NCBI GenBank assembly: GCA_037954325.1
Contig: JBBMNZ010000017.1
Span: 8,133,501 to 8,197,500 of the forward strand
Source of the DNA: Fistularia commersonii
Taxonomy: Eukaryota; Chordata; Actinopteri; Syngnathiformes; Fistulariidae
Direction of reading: 5' to 3'
DNA length: 64,000 nt
Both the position numbers and the translations under genes were made by a program. The notes below the pieces were generated by a model. The model was given only the letters and a program-made list of their open reading frames with translations. It was not told where the DNA came from and ran no database searches. Below, piece by piece: positions 32,701 through 43,400 of the stretch. Numbering within the stretch: position 1 is the stretch's first letter; every line of letters starts with the position of its first letter.

Positions 32701-35700
32701 GACCTGATCTGCCATGTATATTTTGGGTTGTTTCTTTTTTGTAATAAGCACTGTAGACATCTTAGTGCCTTGAAGAAATTGCAGTTTTTTTCTGTAAAAT
32801 ATACATAGAGGACAAATATCTTACTGAAGTGACGAAAATGATAACGCTGTCTCCAATGAGCATGTGTGCTGTGACTATCTAGTAACCCTCGACACCGGTT
32901 TCTGCTGCAGGTGAGCTTTAGTTTCCTGAACAACCTCCTCCGTGTCATCAAGATCATGTTGGAGATTGCCGAGGTTGATGGACCAACCCTGCTGGAGCTG
33001 CTCAGCAAGGCAAGTGTCACACGGACTTGGACCCAGGCTGACACATACCCCCGCTGATAAAATGCTGCAGACCAGGAAGCATTAGCTGTGATCTTTCAAC
33101 TGAATGCTTGAAAAATGTAAAGATTAACTTGGTAGAGGATCCAAATGCCATATCTGATTTAATCCCACGGGATTTGCAGCATTAACAGTTCATTCTTCGA
33201 ATGCAGTTTGAGTCCGTAGTTGCTAAAATAGGTTTTTACCCATAATCAGTCATTATGATAATTAATTTGCTCAGTGTGTACAATAAGTAATCTATGGGTG
33301 ATTATGAATTATCAGTGTGGCAATACAATATCAAAGGTTGTTTAAGCTTGTACTCTATTTGTATTGTCAATCAGAGGCAAGAAAGATTATTTAGCCTCTT
33401 GTTGTGTTGGTTCAGCGTTAGTTTATACTTGTAACGTGTCCTCAAATTGGCCTCTTCTCTCCTTTCATGATCGGTTTACCTGCCAGACAGCTGATGTATA
33501 TGTCCCTCTCTCTGTCTGTCGCCAGGCTTTCCAGCTGAGCATATGCCACTGCCTGCAGAAGTACTGCCTCAACTATTCGACCGCCCTGCTTTATCTGGAC
33601 AGCCTGAAGCCCAGAGAGGACTTTGGATCTTTTATTAAGGTACAGGTGACAGTAGCAAATGTGTGAGCTGTTGTGGACGCAAAGCCGCCCCTGCACCTTG
33701 GCAACAAGGCAGAAAGTACAGGGCGTTGACTGTGGTAGACTATCAAGCGCTAAACAGCAAATAACCACTGTGATGTCCACCAAAGCAAATAATGTGACCA
33801 TTTGCCCCCTGTGCAACCTTTGCCTCCATATCATCAATGCTCCTCAGCTTGATAGAGGTTTTATTGTTTCCCCCTTTAGATATTTCTCTAAAAAAAGGCT
33901 TCCCTTGCCCATCCCCCCTTTCCTCCCTTTTTCTCAAGCACTCTGACCTCTCTGACCTCAGTTTTTTTTTTCCCCCTCTCCTTTTTGGGTCCCCACAGCC
34001 CTCCTCTCACCCGTATCACTTCCTTTCTCCTCAGTGGTGCGAGAGGAACGAGAAGTGTCGCAGGCTGCAACTGCGGGACCTGCTGGTGGCACCACTGCAG
34101 AGGCTCACCCGTTACCCTCTGTTGCTGCGGAATATCGCAAAAAAATGTCAGATAGAGGAGGAAAGCAAAGGTCTTCAGGCGGTGGCAGAGCAAGTGGACA
34201 CATCTATTTGTAAGTGGATACGTCTTGACAATTCCCCTCCATTAATTGGCAAAAGAAGTCCTAAGCAGTCATTTTAACTGATTTTATCAGACAATAAATA
34301 GTTGTGAGGCTCATTATCTGACTACAGGCATATTACACTAATCTTTAGCTGCTGATGACAAGTTGAACTTTCAAGTTTCCTTCAAGTAGCTGCTGCGGTA
34401 TCACTCAGCTGATAATGACCTGAGGGGTTATTCTTCTGAGGTTTTCTCTGTCAGTGAAAACACAAAACACTGTTTATTAGTTTTTCATGACAAACAGGCT
34501 ACATGCCTTGGATCGCATTCATGTTTGACCCGTCACTTCCCACAGACAACAGTTTACAGGAAGTAGATTGTGAGCCTATGGGAAGCTTGAGTCGATCAAG
34601 TCAATATTAGCTCACACATGCATGATAGTATTTTATTTAATGGTTTTAAACATGAGTGCGCAGTTTGGGACACATTAGCTGACAAAGCAGAGCACTGTAA
34701 CCTAACAGGCCACCATCTCCACGTCACTCCACGATAAACCGCGTGAGTGGCATTATTTGTAATTATTTCTACAAATCGTCCCATTTACATGATCGGTTTT
34801 GGCAGTATTTTAAATTGTAACCCTACACAAACGAGTCGCTGAATTGATTCTTCCACTTCTCCAGGTGATTTGGAAGGTAAGGTCAAATGGCTGGATAACT
34901 ACCAGAAGGTGAAGCAGCTGAGAGACGCCCTGGTGTGGCTTCCTGTGTGGGAGAGGGACAAGCGCGCTGTGGTTCCTGAGGTCAGTAGAGCTGCATTTAT
35001 GTTTGCGCTGTTTGCAAAAGACAATATACCTATCAGCCGGATGTGAAGTTAGATAAAGCAGATCCTGACAATTTGATCAGTGCGTGAATGAAAATGTTTT
35101 TCTTGCAGAATCTAAAACATCTCTTGAAGGCTGTCACCCTGGAGAATCTGATTTCACACAGAAGTCTGCTGCACGAAGGGAAGCTGGTGCTGACAGGTTC
35201 GTGCAGCTGCCTATCTGTGAAACTTCAAAAAACAGAAAATAAAATCTTACGCTGTATCTCTCGACTTATTTTCAGAGAACACAAAGCTGATCGATGTTTG
35301 TCTGTTCCTCTTTGACGAATTCCTGCTGATCACAAAGATAAAGAGGAACAAGAAAGTGGGTAACCCTCTTATTGAGATTTTCATTTTTAATTATCGAGGA
35401 AATGGGCTGTTATGTTTCTCGGTTTGAGAAATGTACGCTGTGTACAATAACGGTCAGTATGACAGTTTGAGCATGTGTGCTTTAATGGCAGAGCGTTCTT
35501 CAGGCGGTTGATATAGCTTAATAACAGTTTACGTAGCGCGCGTAAAGCATCACATGACATGTGACTAATCACAGTGGAGAACACGTATCCAAATAATCCA
35601 GATATTGTAGACATATTCCCACAGAATATTATATGGGCCGCTCACCAGTGTGAGAAGAGTGGTGTCCTGTAATGTCCTCGGTGTGTCTCCTCATGTAGCG

Positions 35701-37247
35701 GACTATAGGTTCAGAACCGAATCCCCTGCGGCTGCCACAGAACCTGGAGCTCGATCAGCTGCTAAAGGAGGGATGCACCTTCACTGTTCTCGACCAGCCC
35801 GTCTCCCTTGACCGACTCCAGCTCAGGAACATTGATCAGCTTAATGCCTCAAGTAAAAAATTGGAACACCTGTACCTCCTTTATTTGATGTCAAAAGTGA
35901 TGCAGTGTGAATTTTATTTATCTTGACTGTATGTCAAGGTAAATTAAGTCCTTCTTAATATTAAAGACCATTCGAAAATATATATTTTTGTTTCTTTTCT
36001 AGCATCGGGACTGCCTCATTCTTTCATTATCATGCATCAGAACCGCTACCAGCAGTGTATAGGAGCATTCGTCCTGCAAGCTGCATCAGAATCTTCCAAG
36101 GTAGATCATCTCAACCTCATTTGTCTGTCAAGTGTCAAAACAGCAAGCAGAGCAAAAATGGATGCACCCAGATGACCAAAACAGACTGAAATTAACTGTT
36201 CATGGAAAATCCTAAGTCATGATCAAAAGAACGAGTTTTTAAGATTGGGATGTATGATTTGGTAGAAACTCCAAAGTCTGCTTTTGTGGACAGAACCTCT
36301 TTAAACCTTTGTTATTCATGGTTATCTGTTTTACACACAGGGTGTGGCTAGATGTAACCCCTCTGAATAGGTAACACAAAGAGACACACAGAGAGGACTT
36401 GACTTTCTGTCTTACTTTAGGGAATTGATGATCTGATGGCACAGGCAGACAAGGGAGAAAAAAATGAAAGAGAAAAGTCAGTTTGCTGTTTAATTTCTTT
36501 AAATGCCACTATCTTGGGTGGAGCCTATATCATGTACATTAAGCTTTCTGTTGTCCTGGTGTTTAACGGTTAGCTGTGGATTTTGTTTGCACACATTGCT
36601 AAACACACTTCCCTCCACTTAACCAGTAACTAGAACTTCAGGCCCTTTGTATCATCTTTGAGACTTTTTTTGTTGTTTTTATTGCAAATAATCTGTGTGG
36701 TGAAATGTTCAGGATTTCAAATTTGAGGATGCAATGAGTATGCAACATTACAGTAAATCTTAGATGCCAGGTCTTTACAACATGTACTTCTGAAAGTCAG
36801 TTTTGAATTGAAGATTAATGGATCGTATTTTAGGCAAACGGACTCCCAGCTGCCGTTTTACGCAAACAGCCCCTGTCTTATATAGTTAAATGCATACTCT
36901 TAATTTGGTTAAAGCTATGTAGTTTGAAGGGTTTCCACATTGTAGTCAAGGAGTATTATTACAGGAGTTTCACTTGTATTAATGGTAGACTGTGTGTGTG
37001 TGGGCAAGTTATTTGAAGTTTGGCCAAGAGTCCCTGTACAGGAGTGCTGGGAGAAAGTAGCTCAAATCACTTGACAGAATGCGAAAAGAGAAATAATATT
37101 TAGAATCATTAATCGTTGGTCCTTTTTTCCCCTCAGAGAGTGTGGATGTCAGAGATAGAGGGTGCTGTGACAGCGCTGCTGAAGCTGGACTCCCAGCAGC
37201 CAAGAGTCAAGAGCTCCTCCCTCTGGCTGGAGTCATCACAGATATGA
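26078..37247 (+). CDS. plekhg7: Pleckstrin homology and RhoGEF domain-containing protein G7
   Basis: Dbl-family guanine nucleotide exchange factor expected to activate Rho GTPases. Fifteen coding exons give 694 codons plus stop: 26078-26725, 27439-27461, 30999-31039, 31402-31496, 31858-32004, 32232-32327, 32911-33009, 33526-33639, 34035-34209, 34865-34980, 35109-35196, 35276-35355, 35699-35852, 36003-36100, 37137-37247. Phases join throughout. A large N-terminal exon with no recognised domain is followed by DH (about residues 290-490) and PH (about 510-680) domains. Assignment to PLEKHG7 rests on the DH-PH order at the C-terminus and on eea1 and nudt4 as neighbours, as in human 12q22; another PLEKHG paralogue is less likely. 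Exons 2 (23 bp) and 3 (41 bp) are very small. Exon 7 ends in a GC donor. Stop TGA at 37245-37247. Confidence 0.88.
29954..29961 (+). repeat. Target-site duplication, left copy
   Basis: GTGTAGAT directly before the MITE; the same octamer follows it at 30165-30172. Confidence 0.9.
29962..30164. mobile_element. Foldback hAT-type MITE with 8-bp target duplication
   Basis: A 203-bp palindromic element. Its ends are CAGGCCTGGCCAACCTGTGG and the inverted copy. The arms continue to match through ATGCGGCTC and CTTACGTTCATG, with a loop of about 60 bp. Identical GTGTAGAT octamers flank it at 29954-29961 and 30165-30172. CAG starts and an 8-bp duplication fit the hAT superfamily. No coding capacity. 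The intact ends and perfect duplication suggest a fairly recent insertion into plekhg7 intron 2. Confidence 0.9.
31040..37136 (+). other. plekhg7: plekhg7 introns 3-14: content of gaps over 300 bp
   Basis: Introns above 300 bp: 31040-31401, 31497-31857, 32328-32910, 33010-33525 (GC-AG), 33640-34034, 34210-34864, 35356-35698 and 36101-37136. No repeat family, RNA gene or extra exon was recognised in them. Confidence 0.6.
31402..34980 (+). CDS. plekhg7: plekhg7 exons 4-10: RhoGEF (DH) domain
   Basis: Exon 4 codes a linker with GTVSDIEKYLSTVEIQDWRD. The DH domain starts near RQEAIWELFTSECVYFLDQL in exon 5 (conserved region 1). It contains the third conserved region LQLRDLLVAPLQRLTRYPLL in exon 9 (34035-34209), the helix that contacts the GTPase, and ends near VKWLDNYQKVKQL in exon 10. 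All three conserved blocks are present, so exchange activity is plausible. Exon 4 uses the acceptor at 31401, because the CAG seven bases upstream would create an immediate stop. Confidence 0.9.
35109..37247 (+). CDS. plekhg7: plekhg7 exons 11-15: PH domain and C-terminus
   Basis: The strand pattern of a DH-associated PH domain is visible: SLLHEGKLVLTENTKLIDV, CLFLFDEFLLITKIKRNKK, FTVLDQPVSLDRLQL, GLPHSFIIMHQNR, CIGAFVLQAAS, and a C-terminal helix VWMSEIEGAVTALL starting with the usual tryptophan. A short tail ends SSLWLESSQI. In DH-PH proteins the PH domain helps place the GEF at membranes. Confidence 0.9.
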
Positions 37248-37403
37248 GCCATCAACATCAGCACTCGAAGCCAACCGAAATGTGACATTTTCAATGTGTA
37301 CTTCACTGCCCCTACAAGTCATGTAAATGGCTGTGCTAGCACCAGGATACTTTTGTAAAAGTAACTTGCCTTGAGGGGCAACAGCTGCAAAAGTGTGCCG
37401 TAC

Positions 37404-37457
37404 AATAAACATATTATATAGTGCAAGTTGCTTTTTCAGTTTTGAAGTCAAAATAAA
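37404..37457 (+). terminator. plekhg7: plekhg7 polyadenylation signals
   Basis: AATAAA at 37404-37409 and again at 37452-37457, 157 and 205 bp past the stop codon, followed by T-rich sequence. They imply a short 3' UTR. Confidence 0.7.
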
Positions 37458-38887
37458 ACCAAACTGAGGCATATATATGATTTTTTTTTTTTTTACATCA
37501 AAACACATGTCAACATTAATGTCCTCAGAAAACAATCATAGTTTTTCCAGTATGTAAAGGTCACATTTTGTTATAAGTCATAAAGTCATGTGCTGATAAA
37601 TACTGAATCTTTAATTTACAATCCCCCACAAATTGTGTTAGAGGTACCCAAACATTATGGTAAAAAATTGAGGTTGATCTTAATTCAACAAAATGAAAGT
37701 TTAAACATCTCAAATTTTTGAACACAGGTTTGTTTGAAAGATCATTTTGGTCATTTCTTAAATAGTGAAAACAAAAAAACAAATTAGAAACATATTTTTA
37801 GGTTTTATTTAGGTTCTTCACAATGAATTAGAAAATTTACTGGTGCAAGTGAACATTTTTTTTTTTTAAACATTTTTTTGAAGAGATGTCACCCTGACAG
37901 TGGTAGTGCATGGTGCTAACCGTGAGACATGACATACAGAGTGTTGGCCTAAGGCACACCTTCACAACCAGACGACTCTAAACATGAAGAAAAAGTGAGC
38001 CACGGCCAGCTGAGTCACCATGCATGACATCTAACAGCAACATCAAGCAAGCCACAATGAGTGTGTACAGTCTGTGAGAAAAAAACAAAAACGATGGAAC
38101 CACACACTTTCAATTTTGTCATGTTTCTACATCCACTAGTGTTATATATTTCCATTTTCTGCTTACTTACAAACATTTACAAAGATAATGATGCCAGCCG
38201 CAGTACTGAAGAGCATTTTAGAATGTCTGGGCTGGAAATGCTGTATAAACTTTGTTGTCCTATGTTTGAAGCTGGGTTACTCCTCAAGCACAAGCCCAGA
38301 TTTCAATAAGGTGCAAAATCATCTCTGGGTCTCTTGGGACAGTACAACTTCATGGATAAATCCTTTACCGAAGCCACCACCTCATCACAAAAGTTTAGAA
38401 ATAGTGCTTTTCTGTGCCAATCTGAGGTAGAAAGAACAAAACCAACGCACTGCTCAACAACAAAAAGGTCTATTTCATCTGAGGAGCTCATTCTTTTGGG
38501 GTAAATATAAGGGAAAAAATCCAATTGGGAGGCAAATCTAAAACAAGCAGATGCTGCAAAATACAGTGATAAAGCTGGCTCCAGTCTTCAGACAGTTGCA
38601 CAGGAAATTAATATGTCAGCTGGATAGCAATTATAAATTATACAAAAGAGTATTTACAGAGTTCTCAGCGTCAGACATGTTGGGACAGAAACCTGAAAGA
38701 AGCACTTGCATCCCCGTCCGACACACCAGAGCTTCTAAGTTCTGAGCAGCTGACGTTCATACAGTGCATCTCGGCAGATAATGCAGCACGCCCACTGTAC
38801 ACACACACAAACATACACACACTAAACAGCCTTTCAGTAACAGTGACAGCACGCATAGCCAGTTATTGCTTTATAGCAGAGCGCGCA

Positions 38888-38957
<70 letters not shown>

Positions 38958-40159
38958 AATCCAGCAGTAGTCATGGGTAAAGACAAGCAGCAGGAAACTT
39001 AAAAATCAACATGCAGGCACCTTCAATGACTGCATTACAAGTCTGCAAACAGCACCACAACTGTAAAAGAAAACAAAGTAAAGAACAAAGTGACGCAAGA
39101 AAAAAAGAAAAAAAAAAAAAAAGAGTTCAGACTGTACATTAAAAGCCATCCAGGTAATCATACGTGCTGAATTCATGAATTCAAAAGTAAAATATTAAAC
39201 CCTGTGATTTAAAACAAATGTCTTCAAGGAGACAATTTGAAAAAATACTGAAATCTGAAACGAACTCGGTGCTTCTCTCTCTCACCTGCGTTCCCACCGC
39301 ACACATTCTTTGGTCATGAAATAGGCTGAATGTGATTTTTTTGAATTCACACAACGCTCAGCCGCACAAAGGGCAACACGCAGTAACTGACTCGATGTCA
39401 TCAGCATAGAGCGGAACAATTACAAATACAAGTACCTTCTCATTTACTTGGTTCTGACAACTCCTAAAAAGATTCCCAACATCTCCAAGGGCCAGAGCAT
39501 TAAAACACAATTAGACCTATTCACCTTTTTTGTTTTTATGAGTTTTACCTCAACTGCTAGCATTTTTTGCTCTTGCAGTTATCATAACAAATCCAGACAA
39601 TTTTTAATTAGTTTTAGATCCGTTTAATCAAATTTCCTCATCTTTTAAAATCTGATCTGACACAACATTAGTCGACTAAAACGGTTACTTGTGTGTTCTT
39701 TGCGAGGGCAAGCTGTGATTTTCCAAATCACTCGCCCAACATTTACTTCCTCGCTTCCCTGCAGCGTTGACTTGACACTTCCTTACCACCAATGACAAAC
39801 ATTTAAGTGACTTACAGAGCAAACCGGCTAGATGTGAAGAGCAATTTAAAAAGATGGATGGTGTTTGAGTTCTCTGTTGCCGCCAGCTGGCGAGCCACAG
39901 GAGTAGCAAAGGCACAAAAACAGATAGACAATTCCGACTGTCCTGGCCCCAGTGTCTCCTCACTGAAGCCCCTCTTTCTCTCTTTTTCTTTTTTTTACCC
40001 CCACCCTGGAGCCATAGGTCACATGCAGGCGGGAGTCTTTTGCATGGGGACTGTCCGTTATAGTGCACATTAAATATGACACACCTTCGTCTGTCAACTG
40101 GTGTGGGGAAGGGGCGCGGGGAGTGGGGTGCGGGGGGAGGTAAAGGAATTTGGGGGAAA
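37458..40159. other. Convergent spacer and eea1 3' UTR
   Basis: Tail-to-tail region between plekhg7 and eea1. It contains a minus-strand AATAAA (37804-37809), minus-strand ATTAAA variants (39603-39608, 39623-39628), a CA microsatellite (38882-38957) and an A run near 39107-39121. The eea1 3' UTR must lie here; its end could be near 39.6 kb or, with the canonical signal, near 37.8 kb. No gene is supported. Confidence 0.6.
38882..38957. repeat. (CA)n microsatellite with CGCGCA start
   Basis: About 76 bp of alternating purine-pyrimidine sequence in the plekhg7-eea1 convergent spacer; possibly within the eea1 3' UTR. Confidence 0.95.
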
Positions 40160-40485
40160 TCAACCCTGGAGCTCCTCAAAGCAGGTCTCGCACACCCGAA
40201 CTGGCTTTTTTGAAGAAGGTGTCAGTGCATTCCTGGATGAACACTCGGCGCAGAAAATGTTTCCACAATGTCTGCAATGATGCTGGAGGGTCAGAGGAGC
40301 AAATTATTAACAATCACAAAACCCACAATAGAAAAAAAAAAAAAAAAGAGTCGCTGTCACGATGTCTGTCCTGTCACTGTTCTTACCTTCCTGACAGTGA
40401 CAGTAAAGCCTTTTCCGCAGGCCATGCAGTTCTGCACCTCGTGATCTTCAGCCCACTTCCTGGTGAGACTCTGGGACTGTTTGAT
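40160..40485 (-). CDS. eea1: eea1 exons 28-29: FYVE zinc finger
   Basis: C-terminal FYVE domain that binds PtdIns(3)P. The diagnostic motifs are present: WAED (WxxD), eight zinc-ligand cysteines beginning CMACGKGF, the basic lipid-binding motif RKHHCRHCG, and RVC in PVRVCETCF. It ends EELQG and a TGA stop. An intron (40283-40386) splits the domain exactly before HHCR. A Rab5-binding segment adjoins the domain in EEA1. Confidence 0.96.
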
Positions 40486-43400
40486 CTAAGTGGCAAAACA
40501 CAGGAATGACATCAGAGTGCCGGCATGGACTCTTGCATGTGCGCGGGGAAAAAAAAAACAACAGAATCTTCACTGAGTACGAGAGGGGCCCAGGTTTGGA
40601 GACCCACCTGGAGCGACTGATTCTCTCTGCCGAGCTCCTGCATGGCTGCCGTGGTGTCATCCACCTTCCGCCTCAGTTCCATCACTTTGGCCTGCAGTTT
40701 CTCAATCTCACCCTCGCCCTTCACACACCTGAGACACAGTTGCACAAACAAAGCGCATTTGTTGAGCGTGAACTGCTCATTAACGGCAAATACTAAAAAC
40801 CTAGCAGGCGACCTATTAGCTTGCCTAATTAACTTCTACCTTGAATGTTCCGCATTTTAACGATGTGTAATGCTACTGCCCTCAGGGCATGTTTTGTAAA
40901 AACTCATTTTTACAAAACCAAACATTTGTAACATTTCCTCTGGCAAAGTAGTGTGACAGACAGGTCTTTGCAAAGAACAATATACACTACAATACATGAA
41001 CAGAACAAGCAATTTAATGAAAGGTCTTTGACATCCTCTTAAACGTTTACCACAAAATCCATCAGCATAAATAAAGAGATGTCATGACAAATGTAGATGT
41101 CATATTTTCTCACCTTATTTAACCTTGTAGTGCATCCTGTTTCTGACATGTTATAACTTGTAACTCTTAACTTATGTTTTTGATAATTAAAAACTTATCA
41201 TCAGAAAGATTTATAATTTTCGGTTTGAAATGAAAACCAGGTTTTTCATCTTGAAATATCACATTTTTGACTTGAAAACAAAAGCAAATAACGTAGATGG
41301 TGGAGATTACATATTGTAAAAAACACTGGCAGAATCAGCTGTAACGCATATTCAGAGCGAAAGAGATGATACCACATTGAATTTTGGCCGGCTAACTATG
41401 AACCCTAAATCCAATCAATCAGTGCTTGATTGCTACTGAGATAGAACTGAAAACCAAGCACATTAAATTTCACTTAGTCAAGAAGGTACCTTTCTAAAAG
41501 AGCCCGCCTCTCGTCCTGGTTGTTCTGAACGGTGGCCTCCAGCACAGCGATCTCTCCTCGGAGCTCATCTGTCTGCTTCTCCAGCTCGGTGACTCTGCGT
41601 TGGCTGCCCTGCCACTCCCTCTTCAATGTGGCCACGTTTTCATTCAGAGCCGTCACCTGGATGCCAAGCTTGGCCTCGGCCTCCTCCCCACGCTTCACCT
41701 GGTCTTCTCTGGCATGCTTCTCTGCCACCTGTAGAGAGGAAAGTATTGATTGATGCTAAAGATCAATTGGGTTAAACTTTTTTCCTGCCCAGAGCAGCCT
41801 ACCAGTTGGTCCTGCAGATCCTTAGTTTTGGCAAGGAGCTGCTCCTCTTTCTGGCTCCTGCTCTCCCTGGTGGCCTGGTGGTCTCTCTGCTCCTGCTGCA
41901 GGGCCCCCTGCGCTACCTCCACCTGGTCCTGCAGCTCCAGTTTCTGCTGGATCAACAGCTGCTTGACCTCCTGCAGCTCACCCATATCCTTGAGTTGAGA
42001 AGGGAGGAGAACCATACAAGGTGACACTTCAAAAGGCTGGTGCAGCTTTAAGCCCCAAAGTTATTGTTCCAACAACAGCTCGGGACACATTCTGAGGCAG
42101 CTTTGTTGAACTGGAAATTCCAGGCTCATGTCACATTGTCAACTCAAGCATGCTCAGCTATACGTTTGAAGTATGAGGCCCTGATGACCTGCGTGGAGTT
42201 AAGCTGTTTACATAAGACACAGGTATGGGAAGCAGGTCATGCTTGGCAGCGTGGGACTTCACATGGCAGTCAGTCATTCTCTACATGATTCCAGGCTTGG
42301 ACACATGGACTAATAGCAGATACATTTCAATGACACAAGATGAAAACTACCTTTCACTTCCCTGTATACAGTGGCCCTGAAGCATCCCTGCCATTAGTTA
42401 GTTAGGCACAGTAAGAGGCGGTTTCTAGTAGTTCTTAAGTCATCAAAGCACATTCTAACACCCCAAAAGGCTGTTAGGTACGTGTTGTGGCCTGAGCATT
42501 CACCATGTTATGAAATAACAAATGTGATCTTCGGAAAAACAAGAATACCCTGTACATATCTAAACTTGTTCCCTTAGAAAGCCACTGACAGCCGTGCATG
42601 TGCTCAGTCAGGACATTATTTGCTGCAGTGGTGGGCCATCGGGGCCAACAAGGCATTCTCTGCTGGCCTAAAAAAAATCTGAATCACAGACTGATTTTAA
42701 TTATATTTTGTCCATGAATATTAAATAATTCCTAATAATCTATCTGCCTCCTTTCATAGCTTTTTCCCTGGGTGTGCCGCTTCCAGACATGTATTTTCAT
42801 ATTAAAGGATTTAACAAATCACATTTCAATCACATGCTGGGAGTGCTTATTATTTGCCACTGACCGGCATGGTGTTTGGTGCCACACTGGGTTTGACTTG
42901 CCTAACCAAGGCAGCAACGAGACACCGGAGCACTGACGGACACCATTGCTGCCCAAAACTTTTGGGGAAACCAGAATGAATCTACAGCTGAGTGAGCAAG
43001 TGCACAGAGAGTAATGCAGGGCAGCTTGCACTGGTCCTGCGTTATGTTACAGGCACAGGTGTCCAGGATCAGTTTATCAGATTCGAAGATGTTACCAGAA
43101 ATAAGTTGATGACATTGCAGGTCTTATTATCCAACTTTTGGTGGAAAATGAAATGTCTGAGTACAGTTGTGGCACATGTGTTTTGACGTTGCAGCAGTCA
43201 TGTCTTCTGGATTAAATGGAGTGAAAGCCAAAGTTAAGAAGAGAGCATTTGTGTGTTTGGTGTTGACCATCCCAGCGTCCATTGCTTCTGATGAGCAAAC
43301 ATTTTAAGCCCTTAATGAAACTAAAACTTATGCCTGAAATACGACAGGGCAGCCTCGACTGTCAGCATTAGCTCTGATGGCAATAGAAAAGGACTTCTTG

